Assembly (NCBI GenBank): GCA_002257045.1
Contig: NCHD01000057.1
Span: 1 to 50,063, forward strand
Direction of reading: 5' to 3'
Source of the DNA: Hydrogenophilales bacterium 16-61-112
Lineage (GTDB): Bacteria; Pseudomonadota; Gammaproteobacteria; Burkholderiales; Thiobacillaceae
DNA length: 50,063 bases
How positions within the stretch are numbered: position 1 is the first letter of the stretch; each line of letters begins with the position of its first letter. The notes beneath the pieces are model-generated. The model was not told the origin of the DNA. It searched no databases and was given only the letters and a program-made list of their open reading frames with translations. Of this stretch, positions 41,978 through 49,618 are shown piece after piece. Position numbers and translations under genes: made by a program.

Positions 41978-41995
41978 TATCCGCCACATCCGACA
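41978..41995. promoter_or_regulatory. Weak match to the shared element (site 6)
   Basis: TATCCGCCACATCCGACA keeps the right half TCCGACA of sites 1 and 4. A smaller dyad, TTGTCCGACAA, lies just upstream at about 41963. Both precede the entericidin-like gene by about 110-145 bp. Confidence 0.25.
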
Positions 41996-42107
41996 GACGG
42001 TCAACAAGTTGAATCATACGATGAGTGTAAGCCTTCCCGCTGTGACGATCGACTGGGCGCATGCGGAAGGTTGCCTTTCCATCAACTAACTTATAGGGAA
42101 AAATCTC

Positions 42108-42248
42108 ATGAAAACAATTCTTGCATTGCTGCTGACGTCTGCTTTTGTCTTGACCGGGTGCAACACCGTTGCGGGTGCCGGAAAGGACCTGGAGCGAGGG
42201 GGCGAAAAGGTACAGGACACCGCACGGGATACGCAGGAAAAAATGTAA
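42108..42248 (+). CDS. Entericidin A/B-type small lipoprotein
   Basis: 46 residues: lipoprotein signal with lipobox 'LTGC' (Cys18), then a short Gly/Lys/Asp-rich helix 'GAGKDLERGGEKVQDTA'. It matches the entericidin/EcnA-B family of small envelope lipoproteins tied to stress and stationary phase. The start follows TAGGGAAAAA. A strong intrinsic terminator follows at 42260. Confidence 0.94.
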   Translation: MKTILALLLTSAFVLTGCNTVAGAGKDLERGGEKVQDTARDTQEKM

Positions 42249-42259
42249 TTCCAGACCCG

Positions 42260-42289
42260 CCCGGGCAGGTAATCTGGCCCGGGTTTTTT
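42260..42289 (+). terminator. Rho-independent terminator after the entericidin gene
   Basis: CCCGGGC (42260-42266) and GCCCGGG (42277-42283) form a perfect 7-bp stem with a 10-base loop, followed by six T's (42284-42289). Confidence 0.9.
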
Positions 42290-42325
42290 ACCTGGTTTCT
42301 TTGACTTTTGTCCAAGGAGTTGCAC

Positions 42326-42904
42326 ATGCGTTCGACTGCTCAATCCGCGTTAAACCAGCCCGCTGCCGAAGCCGGTGATCCCTCGGCGTTTCTGACGGAT
42401 ATCAAAACCCTGCGTGCACGTGCCCGTCAACAGATTGACGAGGGCGCGGTCACGCACGACTACGGACTCAACGCCGAGGTCGCTGTCAGCGTGTTGAACG
42501 CCGCGCTTGCAACCGAGCTGATCTGTACCCTGCGTTACCGTCAGCATGCCGTCATGGCCAAGGGCATCCATGCCGAACCGATTGCTCAGGAATTTTTGGT
42601 GCATTCCAATGAAGAACTAGCCCACGCCGACCTGCTGGCCAAGCGCATTGTGCAACTCGGTGGCAAGCCGGAAATGGAGCCTGCCAAGCTGGGGCAGCGC
42701 AGTCACTCGGAGTACACCACGTGTGACACGCTGGAAGAGATGATCCGTGAAAACCTGGTGGCTGAAAGGATTGCAATCGAAAGCTATCGCGAAATGATCA
42801 GCTATTTCGCCCAGTACGACCCCACCACGCGCACGATGCTGGAAGGCATTCTTGCGATTGAAGAAGATCATGCGGATGAGTTGGCGGATCTGCTGCATGC
42901 CTGA
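42326..42904 (+). CDS. Ferritin-like (bacterioferritin-type) protein
   Basis: 192 residues. Four-helix ferritin-like domain with diiron ligands Glu in 'LATELICTLRYRQHA', 'HSNEELAHADLLAKRI' (Glu and His), 'RENLVAERIAIESYREMI' and 'ILAIEEDHADELADLL'. Members of this Dps/bacterioferritin-like group store or detoxify iron. The start at 42326 follows CAAGGAG; a six-residue longer reading is less likely. It fits the neighbouring stress genes. Confidence 0.93.
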   Translation: MRSTAQSALNQPAAEAGDPSAFLTDIKTLRARARQQIDEGAVTHDYGLNAEVAVSVLNAALATELICTLRYRQHAVMAKGIHAEPIAQEFLVHSNEELAHADLLAKRIVQLGGKPEMEPAKLGQRSHSEYTTCDTLEEMIRENLVAERIAIESYREMISYFAQYDPTTRTMLEGILAIEEDHADELADLLHA

Positions 42905-43048
42905 CATGCGGCTTTTGCCGCAACAGGAACTCGGCGCAAGCAGGTATGGGGTCAAATTCCCGTTGATTAACTCGTGAAATCGGGATGAGGCGTGAACGTT
43001 TTTTACCTGGTACAGGTTTTATGCAGTGCAACCTTAAGGAAGTGAATC

Positions 43049-43188
43049 ATGGGAATCGGAACCATATTACTCATCGTGCTTGTCTTGATCCTGGTCGGTG
43101 CCATTCCGGCATGGCCGCATAGCCGCAGTTGGGGCTATGGCTGATTGTCGTCATCCTCATTGTGCTCTTGCTGATGGGCAGGATTTGA
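43049..43188 (+). pseudogene. DUF3309 membrane peptide with a short deletion and frame shift
   Basis: The first 31 residues 'GIGTILLIVLVLILVGAIP' and 'WPHSRSWGYG' are the DUF3309 N-terminal half. A stop follows at 43142. The second half 'LIVVILIVLLLMGRI' resumes directly in another frame from 43141 to 43188. Only the 6-8 residue Pro/Gly turn (PSGGLG-like) that normally joins the halves is missing. The resulting 31-residue peptide may still insert into the membrane. A good AAGGA site precedes the start. Confidence 0.8.
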
Positions 43189-43263
43189 TCCAACCTGAAG
43201 CCGACGGGATGAAGCAGGCCTGATAACGGTGCGAAGCAGGTAATCCACCGTTTTTCTGCTGGA

Positions 43264-43306
43264 CAGCGTCGGATGTACACCGGGTGAAGGCGTCCATCCG
43301 ACGCTG
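43264..43306. repeat. 12-bp perfect inverted repeat before the sorbosone-dehydrogenase remnant
   Basis: CAGCGTCGGATG (43264-43275) and CATCCGACGCTG (43295-43306) with a 19-base spacer. There is no T-tract. The right half includes GGCGTCCATCCGAC, similar to the core of site 4 at 38638. It may be a terminator of the damaged DUF3309 gene or a regulator site. Confidence 0.55.
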
Positions 43307-43348
43307 ATCCTTCAGGCTGGGCGGCCCGGGATGGCAGAAAACGGCTAA

Positions 43349-44288
43349 ATGATGCATACGTTTTGTCGTTTAGGCATGACTGGCATTCTGGCACTGAGTT
43401 TTCCGCAACTGCCGTCCCCCGAGTACAGCCTGTTTCCCAACTGTTAATATCGCGCCGGCAACAGGTTGGCCCGACGCTGGCATGCCGATTCCGGCACAAG
43501 GCCTGTGCGTCAACCGCTTCGCCAGCGGATTGCTACATCCGCGCTGGCTGCTGGTGCTGCCGAATGGCGATGTGCTGGTCGCGGAAAGCAATGCACCCGC
43601 CAAAGACGAGGCCAAAGGCATTAAAGCCTGGGTCATGAAAAAGGTGATGAAGCGGGCAGGCGCCGGTGTGCCGAGCGCGAACCGCATCAGTTTGTTGCGC
43701 GATAGCGATGGTGTGGCCGAGGTGCACTCTGTGTTGTTGCAAGGACTGAATTCACCCTTTGTATGGCTTTGATTGGCAGTTCGCTCTAAGCCGCCAACGC
43801 CGACACTGTGCTTCATTTTCTTCCTTACCACACAGGCGATATCCGGATTACCGCAGCGGGGAAGCCGCTTGTTTCGTTGCCAGCGGGCCCCATCAATCAC
43901 CATTGGACCAAAAATATAATCGCCAACCCGGATGGCGACACGCTGTATGTGACGGTCGGTTCGAACAGCAACGTCGGCGAGCGCGGCACGGCGGCTGAAG
44001 CCGGGCGGGCCTCGATTTGGGCGATCGATCTAGACACCGGTAGCCAGCGTGTTTTTGCCTCGGGTCTGCGCAATCCCAACGGGCTGGCGTGGAACCCGTC
44101 AGCGGCGCGTTATGGGCGGTTGTCCACGAACGCGACGAACTCGGCAACGACCTCGTTCCCGATTATCTGACTGCAGTACGCGACGGAACTTTTTATGGCG
44201 GGCCTTACAGTTATTTGGCGCGCATGTCGATAGCCGGGTCCAGCCACCTCGCCCCGATCGGGTTGCACAGGCGCTTGCACCGGATTAA
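43349..44288 (+). pseudogene. Decayed L-sorbosone/glucose dehydrogenase-like gene
   Basis: Remnant of a PQQ-dependent, six-bladed beta-propeller sugar dehydrogenase (GSDH/sorbosone dehydrogenase family). Recognisable blocks occur in order but in changing frames: 'VNIAPATGWPDAGMPIPAQGL', 'LLHPRWLLVLPNGDVLVAESNAP', 'GAGVPSANRISLLRD', '[11 protein letters not shown]', '[19 protein letters not shown]', '[14 protein letters not shown]', '[15 protein letters not shown]', '[15 protein letters not shown]', '[17 protein letters not shown]', '[12 protein letters not shown]'. Frame changes fall near 43441, 43761, 44098 and 44216. In-frame stops occur at 43787 (where a Tyr is usual) and 44286 (Asp-Tyr-Ala position). 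The C-terminal third is missing. Clearly non-functional. Confidence 0.9.
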
Positions 44289-44341
44289 GCGCTAGGGTCA
44301 AAGGCGGCGCAGGGATCGGTGCCTTGCCCATGCTGGGCGCG

Positions 44342-44371
44342 TAAAAAAACCCGCACAGGCGGGTTTTTTTA
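44342..44371. terminator. Bidirectional terminator between the pseudogene and the tRNA cluster
   Basis: A7 run, CCCGC (44350-44354), loop, GCGGG (44359-44363), T7 run. The symmetry lets it stop the minus-strand tRNA transcript and plus-strand transcription through the remnant. Confidence 0.88.
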
Positions 44372-44385
44372 CGACTGCAAATAAG

Positions 44386-44461
44386 TGGGGTGGACGATGG
44401 GGCTCGAACCCACGACAACAGGAATCACAATCCTGGACTCTACCAACTGAGCTACGTCCAC
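44386..44461 (-). tRNA. tRNA-His (GTG)
   Basis: 76 nt with acceptor stem GTGGACG/CGTCCAC, TTCGA in the T-loop and anticodon GTG in the loop of 'GGATTGTGATTCC'. The CCA end is encoded (TGG at 44386-44388 on the plus strand). Last gene of the minus-strand tRNA run. Confidence 0.96.
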
Positions 44462-44486
44462 CACTGTTACTACTCAAACAAAACCT

Positions 44487-44563
44487 TGGCCTGCCCGACA
44501 GGAATCGAACCTGTAACCCCCAGCTTAGAAGGCTGGTGCTCTATCCGGTTGAGCTACGGGCAG
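44487..44563 (-). tRNA. tRNA-Arg (TCT)
   Basis: 77 nt, acceptor stem CTGCCCG/CGGGCAG, anticodon TCT in 'CCTTCTAAG', standard T-loop GGTTCGATTCC, encoded CCA. Reads AGA/AGG codons. Lies between tRNA-Pro and tRNA-His. Confidence 0.96.
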
Positions 44564-44607
44564 AGCGTTACTGAATCCTTCGGGCGCCATCTTTTAAATT
44601 ATTGGGG

Positions 44608-44684
44608 TGGTCGGGGTGAGGGGATTCGAACTCCTGACATCCTGCTCCCAAAGCAGGCGCGCTACCGGGCTGCGCTACACCCCG
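44608..44684 (-). tRNA. tRNA-Pro (TGG)
   Basis: 77 nt, acceptor stem CGGGGTG/CACCCCG, anticodon TGG in 'GCTTTGGGAGC', T-loop AGTTCGAATCC, encoded CCA. First gene of the cluster, just downstream of a sigma70-type promoter. Confidence 0.96.
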
Positions 44685-44726
44685 AAATCCTGACAATGCA
44701 ATGCTGCTGCATTTCGGAGAAGCGAG

Positions 44727-44756
44727 ATAATACATGGGCAATGCGGCCGTGGTCAA
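44727..44756 (-). promoter_or_regulatory. Sigma70-type promoter of the tRNA cluster
   Basis: On the minus strand TTGACC (44751-44756) and TATTAT (44727-44732) are separated by 18 bp. The predicted start would lie about 35 bases before tRNA-Pro. Confidence 0.65.
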
Positions 44757-44819
44757 TTTTAGCTTGAGTAAAGTAGCCGGTTTCCGGGAAAATCACCTAT
44801 TTGCATCAGGGTGGACTGA

Positions 44820-45674
44820 ATGAGCGCACGTATTCTTGACGGCAAGGCCATGGCCGACACCATTCTTGCCGTGGTTCACGACAAGGTGGCCGAGCGTGAG
44901 GTGCAGGGAAAACGTCCTCCCGGTCTGGCCGTGATCCTGGTGGGCGACGATGCCGCTTCGGCCGTTTATGTGCGCAACAAGAAACGCGCCTGTGAACGCG
45001 CCGGCGTGACCAGCGTGGCACATGACCTGCCAAGCGCGACGACACAGGAACAGGTGCTTGCGCTGATCGACCAGCTCAATGCCGACCCGGCCATCGACGG
45101 CATTCTGGTACAGCTGCCTTTGCCCGCGCATATCGATACGGAGACGGTGATTGAACGCATCCTCCCCAAAAAAGACGTCGATGGCTTTCACCCTTACAAC
45201 ATTGGCCGCCTGGCGGTGAAAATGCCCACCCTGCGGCCATCCACCCCGCGCGGCATCATGACGCTGCTGCGCGCCACCAATGAGGAATTGCGCGGCAAGA
45301 ATGCAGTGATGGTCGGCGCATCGAATATCGTCGGCCGGCCGATGAGCCTGGAGCTGTTGTTGGCTGGTTGCACCATTACGGTGTGCCACAGTGCGACGCG
45401 CGATCTGGAAAGCTTTGTGCGGTCCGCCGAAATCCTGGTGGTCGGCGTGGGGCGGCCACACATGATTCCGGGCGACTGGATCCGTGAAGGCGCGATCGTG
45501 ATCGACGTCGGCATCAACCGCCTGCCCGATGGCAAGCTGGTCGGCGATGTCGATTTTGAATCCGCCGCGCAACGCGCCAGCTGGATCACCCCGGTCCCCG
45601 GCGGAGTGGGGCCGATGACTGTAGCGACCCTGTTGGAAAATACGCTTGAAGCGGCGTTGATGCACAACCCCTGA
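44820..45674 (+). CDS. folD: FolD, methylenetetrahydrofolate dehydrogenase/cyclohydrolase
   Basis: 284 residues, the usual FolD length. It oxidises 5,10-methylene-THF with NADP+ and hydrolyses the product to 10-formyl-THF in the cytoplasm. Visible motifs: '[13 protein letters not shown]' with the catalytic Lys, '[14 protein letters not shown]', '[14 protein letters not shown]', the NADP site '[17 protein letters not shown]', and '[18 protein letters not shown]'. All substrate-site blocks are intact. Single gene on the plus strand, convergent with cbbY. Confidence 0.98.
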   Translation: MSARILDGKAMADTILAVVHDKVAEREVQGKRPPGLAVILVGDDAASAVYVRNKKRACERAGVTSVAHDLPSATTQEQVLALIDQLNADPAIDGILVQLPLPAHIDTETVIERILPKKDVDGFHPYNIGRLAVKMPTLRPSTPRGIMTLLRATNEELRGKNAVMVGASNIVGRPMSLELLLAGCTITVCHSATRDLESFVRSAEILVVGVGRPHMIPGDWIREGAIVIDVGINRLPDGKLVGDVDFESAAQRASWITPVPGGVGPMTVATLLENTLEAALMHNP

Positions 45675-45687
45675 GCGGGGTGCTGGA

Positions 45688-46446
45688 TCAGAGTTGGTGT
45701 AGCGACTTGAGATAGGCGATATCGACAAACGAGCGCTCAAGGTCGGGGCCGGCAATGAGCTGGCAGGGTTCGCCCGGGTCGCCGAGGTCGGACAGCACCA
45801 CTGACGCGCCGGTGAAGTCGTGATCCAGCGTGTAGTCGTTGACCGTGACCAGTGTTTTAAGCCCCGCGCCCAGGCTGGCGCGCAGGCCGTTTTCCGAGTC
45901 TTCGAAGGCGAGGCAGTCGGTAGCGTTCAGCCCCATTTTTGCCAGCGCGTAAAAATAGATATCGGGCGCCGGTTTTTTGGCGGGCACGATGTCGCCTGCG
46001 GCAATCACTTCGAACCAGTCCTGGGTTCCGGCGCCCAGGCTGTGTTCCAGCAAGACGGTGACGTTTTCCGGCGTGGTGGTGGTGGCGATCGCCAGCCGCA
46101 GTCCGGCGGCGCGCGCTTCGATCAGCAGGCGCTTGACTCCGGGGCGGATCGGAATGCCACCGTGCGCAGCGAGCGCCGCGTAATGGTGGGTTTTGCTTTT
46201 GTGCAGCTCGGCCACCATCTCGTCGAAATCGGCAGGCTTCTGGTAATCCGGACGAAACTGCTCGACGTAGTATTTCATGCGTTCCTTGCCGCCCGTCACG
46301 GCAAGCAGCTTGCCGTAGAGGGCGACGTCCCATTGCCAGTCGAGGCCGGCATCGGAAAAGGCCTGGTTGAATGCGGGACGATGGCCGTCGCGCTCGGTGT
46401 CGGCGAGGGTGCCGTCAACGTCGAAAATAAGGGCTTGTAGGGTCAT
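45688..46446 (-). CDS. cbbY: CbbY-type HAD phosphatase
   Basis: 252 residues, HAD-IA family. Nucleophile motif DVDGTLADTE (Asp9/Asp11), a helical cap (about 20-95), motif II Thr in 'AIATTTTPENV', motif III Lys in 'PAKKPAPDIY', and motif IV 'CLAFEDSENGLRAS'. The sequence follows CbbY, which degrades xylulose-1,5-bisphosphate, a Rubisco inhibitor made by misfire, so it indicates a Calvin-cycle organism. In many bacteria it sits with cbb genes; here it stands alone beside folD. A phosphoglycolate phosphatase role is a less likely alternative. Confidence 0.92.
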   Translation of the reverse strand: MTLQALIFDVDGTLADTERDGHRPAFNQAFSDAGLDWQWDVALYGKLLAVTGGKERMKYYVEQFRPDYQKPADFDEMVAELHKSKTHHYAALAAHGGIPIRPGVKRLLIEARAAGLRLAIATTTTPENVTVLLEHSLGAGTQDWFEVIAAGDIVPAKKPAPDIYFYALAKMGLNATDCLAFEDSENGLRASLGAGLKTLVTVNDYTLDHDFTGASVVLSDLGDPGEPCQLIAGPDLERSFVDIAYLKSLHQL

Positions 46447-46661
46447 ATTGGTTGCGGCGTGAGGGGGGTTTGTTATCTAATCGGGCTGGATTTTGCGAAA
46501 CGTGCGGGATGGGTGAAGCTTGGGTGCGATTTGCGTTTGGTTTGTGAAGTCAGGCGAAGAATACATGAAGCCAAATAGCCCGCGAATTTTTGCAGTTTGA
46601 TGACCAAAGTCTGCAGCATCTGTCCAATTCATTTCCATCCGCTTACAAACAGGCACGTACC

Positions 46662-47105
46662 ATGGCAAACACTGATGAATTCGATCGTTATTACAATGGC
46701 TTGCTCTATAGCGTGATGCGCTGGGACCAACTAACGATGTTCTGGCAAAAACTGGACGCAGAAGCAGGGTGGTATCTCTATGCGGTTGGTCAGGACGTGC
46801 CGACAGCGCCCTCTGCGGCCGACAAGGTGCAACAGTTCATGGGCGAAATGGATGAACTGTTGCGGCGCGAACACCACGAAGATTACTGCGCGATTGTGTA
46901 TGCAGATAACCTCGATGCACCCAATTTCATCAAGATTTATGACCCCAATCATCTGGGAAGCTCATGCGGCTCGAGTGCAACCAAATCGTCGATCGTTCCG
47001 GGCTGGTTGATGAGCAAAATGCCGCCGCGCAAGTTGGAAACAGGCGGGGTGGTGACCGGTCAGCGCAAACGCTGGTGGCAGACATTCCTCGGCAGTCCGG
47101 AATAA
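46662..47105 (+). CDS. Conserved hypothetical protein
   Basis: 147 residues: an N-terminal Trp/Tyr-rich helical part ('DEFDRYYNGLLYSVMRWDQLTMFWQKLDA', 'GWYLYAVGQ'), then 'EMDELLRREHHEDYCAIVYAD' and 'NFIKIYDPNHLGSSCG', ending in a basic tail 'GQRKRWWQTFLG'. No known domain recognised, no signal peptide. The Asp-Pro-Asn-His and Cys residues are the best candidates for a site. The start at 46662 was chosen because the longer reading (46590) lacks a ribosome-binding site, although the site here is also weak. The gap 46447-46661 holds nothing else convincing. Confidence 0.72.
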   Translation: MANTDEFDRYYNGLLYSVMRWDQLTMFWQKLDAEAGWYLYAVGQDVPTAPSAADKVQQFMGEMDELLRREHHEDYCAIVYADNLDAPNFIKIYDPNHLGSSCGSSATKSSIVPGWLMSKMPPRKLETGGVVTGQRKRWWQTFLGSPE

Positions 47106-47134
47106 AAAACCGCGCCCGAGGGCGCGGTTTTTTT
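47104..47134. terminator. Bidirectional terminator, CCGCGCCC/GGGCGCGG stem
   Basis: Perfect 8-bp stem (47110-47117, 47120-47127) with a 2-base GA spacer, preceded by an A-tract and followed by seven T's, between two convergent genes. The same stem recurs at 49576. Confidence 0.92.
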
Positions 47135-47148
47135 GCGACCCGTAAAAA

Positions 47149-47334
47149 TTACTTCTTCGCGGGTTCAGCCGGCATGGCGGCAGCGTCAAACTTTTTCTCT
47201 TCGGCCTTGACGGTATGCTTCTTGGCGCTCTGAGCTTTCTTGGGCGCAGCAGCAGGTTTCTCGGCAGCGATAGCGGACATGCTGACAGCGCCAACGATCG
47301 TTGCGGCGATGAGGGAAGACATCAGTTTGTTCAT
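47149..47334 (-). CDS. Small exported Ala/Lys/Pro-rich protein
   Basis: 61 residues: signal peptide (about 1-20, 'SSLIAATIVGAVSMSAIAA'), then a basic Ala/Lys/Pro tail ('EKPAAAPKKAQSAKKH') resembling low-complexity acid-resistance or cell-envelope proteins. No named family. The start at 47334 follows GGAGAAAC. Convergent with the previous gene across the terminator. Confidence 0.72.
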   Translation of the reverse strand: MNKLMSSLIAATIVGAVSMSAIAAEKPAAAPKKAQSAKKHTVKAEEKKFDAAAMPAEPAKK

Positions 47335-47507
47335 TTGTTTCTCCAGTGTGCTCAAGTCAGTGGGTATGCAACCTGCGGGATGCAAGTGCATGGGGGGCAC
47401 TATGCGACGTAATGCTTACATGAAGCTTACGAACCCTCTTTTTCCCATTTTGTTTCACGATCCCTTTCAGGCAGGATTGGCGCACTGTTTGCAGCCAAAC
47501 TGAAACC

Positions 47508-48176
47508 ATGAAAATTTTGCTTGTAGAAGATGATCCGACACTCGGCGAGGCGGTCATGCTGGCAATCCGGCAGGCCGGTTTTACGGTGGATTGGGCACAG
47601 GATGGCGTGCAGGCGGAGAGTGCCCTGTCCGGGTATGGATACGATGCGATGCTGCTTGATCTGGGGCTGCCCAGGCGTGAGGGTCTGGAGGTGTTGCGCC
47701 ATTTGCGCAAACGGGGCGACACCTTGCCCGTCATGATTCTGACTGCGCGGGATACGGTGGAAGACCGGGTGCGTGGGCTGGATGTGGGGGCCGACGATTA
47801 TTTGCTCAAGCCATTTTCACTGGATGAATTGCTTGCGCGATTGCGTGCCTTGCTGCGGCGGGCGAGTGGCAAGGCTGATACCCAGACATGCATCGGTCGC
47901 CTGGGTTTTGATAGCGTGAAACGACAGGCCTGCGTGGATGACACCCCGCTGGTGCTGTCCGCACGCGAACTGGAAGTGTTCGAGATTCTGCTGAGCCATG
48001 CCGGGCGCGTCACCGCCAAGGAGGCGATTGCCGACCGCCTGACGGGGTGGGACGAAGGCGTGGGGGACAACGCCGTGGAGGTCTATATCCACCGGTTGCG
48101 GCGCAAGCTGGTGGGGTCCGGCGTGCTGATTCGCACGCTGCGTGGTTTGGGTTATTTGCTGGAAGCCGAACAGTGA
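47508..48176 (+). CDS. OmpR/PhoB-type response regulator (QseB/TctD-like)
   Basis: 222 residues. Receiver domain (about 1-115) with 'LLVEDDPTLGEAV', phospho-acceptor Asp51 in 'AMLLDLGLPRREG', Thr in 'MILTAR' and Lys in 'DDYLLKPFSLDELLAR'. Winged-helix DNA-binding domain (about 125-220, 'LSARELEVFEILLSHAGRVTAKEAIADRLTGWD', 'VEVYIHRLRRKLVGSGVLIRTLRGLGYLL'). Its last codons overlap the kinase GTG start, so the two are translated together. Confidence 0.96.
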   Translation: MKILLVEDDPTLGEAVMLAIRQAGFTVDWAQDGVQAESALSGYGYDAMLLDLGLPRREGLEVLRHLRKRGDTLPVMILTARDTVEDRVRGLDVGADDYLLKPFSLDELLARLRALLRRASGKADTQTCIGRLGFDSVKRQACVDDTPLVLSARELEVFEILLSHAGRVTAKEAIADRLTGWDEGVGDNAVEVYIHRLRRKLVGSGVLIRTLRGLGYLLEAEQ

Positions 48177-49561
48177 ACGAAGAAAAGCGGACCAGTCTGC
48201 GGTGGCAACTGATTGTTCGCATGCTGTCCATGATGTTGCCGCTGTTCGTTTTGGTGTGGGTGATCGCCCATTTTTCCAGCCAGTATTTCATCAATGCGGC
48301 ATTTGATCGCTCGCTGGTGCGGCGAACGTATGCGCTGGCGGACCGGGTCGAGGTATTGCATGGACAAGTGCGGGTTGATCTTCCGGTCGCGGCGCGTGAA
48401 TTGCTGCTGTTTGACCAGGAAGACATGTTGTTTCATCGCATCATTGACTCGCGATCACGGTTGATCGAAGGGACGCGAAACATGCCACAGCTCCCCGGAA
48501 AACATGGCATCAAGCCAGGTCAATTGATCATCTACGACGGCATCAAGGACGGCGAGAATGTCAGGGTGGCTGCGTTTGCACTTTCGCTTCGAGGCACCAG
48601 CGCGAACGGGGTGGCGCTGGTTCAGGTCGGCGAAACGCTTACCCGCCGCACCGCGATGGCCGAACGCGCCACGTTGGCGATTGTGATTCCGATGTTGCTG
48701 ATGACCCTGACGGCGGCGGCCGCCATCGCCTACGGCGTGGGTCGGGGGCTTGCGCCGGTGGCCCGGCTGCGGGAACGCTTGTCGGGGCGGCAGGCGCTCG
48801 ATTTGAGTCCGGTTCTGCTGGAGGGGACGCCTGCCGAATTGCGGCCGTTCATGGACGAAATCAATTCGCTGCTTTTGCGACTGTCCGAAGCCGTTGAAGC
48901 ACAATCGCGCTTTGTCGCGGATGCGGCGCATCAACTGCGCACCCCCATCGCGGGCATCCGTGCACAGGCCGAAGCGGCCCTGGCAGGCGCAGGCCATGAC
49001 GAGGCGCAACATGCATTGACACGGATTGCCCAATCGGCCCACACCATGGGCGATTTGGTGCAGAAACTCCTGGTTCTGGCGCGGGTTGATGCGGCTGAAA
49101 ACACCCTGCGTTTGGAGCGCCTGGATGGGACGGAGGTGGTGCGGGCCGTTGCGCGCGAATGGGTGCCCGCGGCACTGGCAAAAGGGGTGGATATCAGTTT
49201 TGAAACGCAAGGCCAGGATGCATGGATGAGCGGGGATGCCCAGCTGTTGCGCGAGATGCTGGCCAATCTGATCGACAACTCCCTGCGCTATGGCGGCACG
49301 CGAATCACCTTGTCTGTATGCCGTTCGGGACAAGGCGTGATCTGGCGGGTGGCCGATAATGGGCCGGGTATTCCGGAACCGTTGCGCGCGGGTGTTTTTG
49401 CGCCTTTCTATCGCTTGTCGGACGGGGTGGAAGGCGCCGGGCTTGGCTTGACCATCGTCCAGCGCATCGCGTATTTACATGGGGCGGCGGTGAGTCTGGA
49501 GTCGGGCGAGGGGGGCGCAGGCCTGGTTGCAAGCGTGAGCTTTCCTCCGCTGGCGGCGTAG
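48173..49561 (+). CDS. OmpR-type sensor histidine kinase
   Basis: 462 residues from GTG 48173, which overlaps the regulator stop by four bases (GTGA). Transmembrane helices near 18-38 and 162-185 flank a periplasmic 2CSK_N-like sensor domain. A HisKA domain has the phospho-acceptor His in 'FVADAAHQLRTPIAGIRAQAEAAL'. The HATPase domain carries N box 'LANLIDNSLRYGG', G1 'VADNGPGIP' and G2 'GAGLGLTIVQRIA'. Similar to QseC/TctE/PmrB-type kinases. The signal is unknown; adjacency to a small exported basic protein is reminiscent of envelope stress systems but is only suggestive. Confidence 0.95.
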   Translation: MNEEKRTSLRWQLIVRMLSMMLPLFVLVWVIAHFSSQYFINAAFDRSLVRRTYALADRVEVLHGQVRVDLPVAARELLLFDQEDMLFHRIIDSRSRLIEGTRNMPQLPGKHGIKPGQLIIYDGIKDGENVRVAAFALSLRGTSANGVALVQVGETLTRRTAMAERATLAIVIPMLLMTLTAAAAIAYGVGRGLAPVARLRERLSGRQALDLSPVLLEGTPAELRPFMDEINSLLLRLSEAVEAQSRFVADAAHQLRTPIAGIRAQAEAALAGAGHDEAQHALTRIAQSAHTMGDLVQKLLVLARVDAAENTLRLERLDGTEVVRAVAREWVPAALAKGVDISFETQGQDAWMSGDAQLLREMLANLIDNSLRYGGTRITLSVCRSGQGVIWRVADNGPGIPEPLRAGVFAPFYRLSDGVEGAGLGLTIVQRIAYLHGAAVSLESGEGGAGLVASVSFPPLAA

Positions 49562-49571
49562 GCCACAAATG

Positions 49572-49597
49572 AAAACCGCGCCCTTGGGCGCGGTTTT
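49572..49597. terminator. Bidirectional terminator, same stem as at 47110
   Basis: AAAA, CCGCGCCC (49576-49583), TT, GGGCGCGG (49586-49593), TTTT. Serves the kinase gene and the convergent pnp gene. Confidence 0.88.
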
Positions 49598-49618
49598 CAT
49601 GACCTGATCAAGCTTTGT

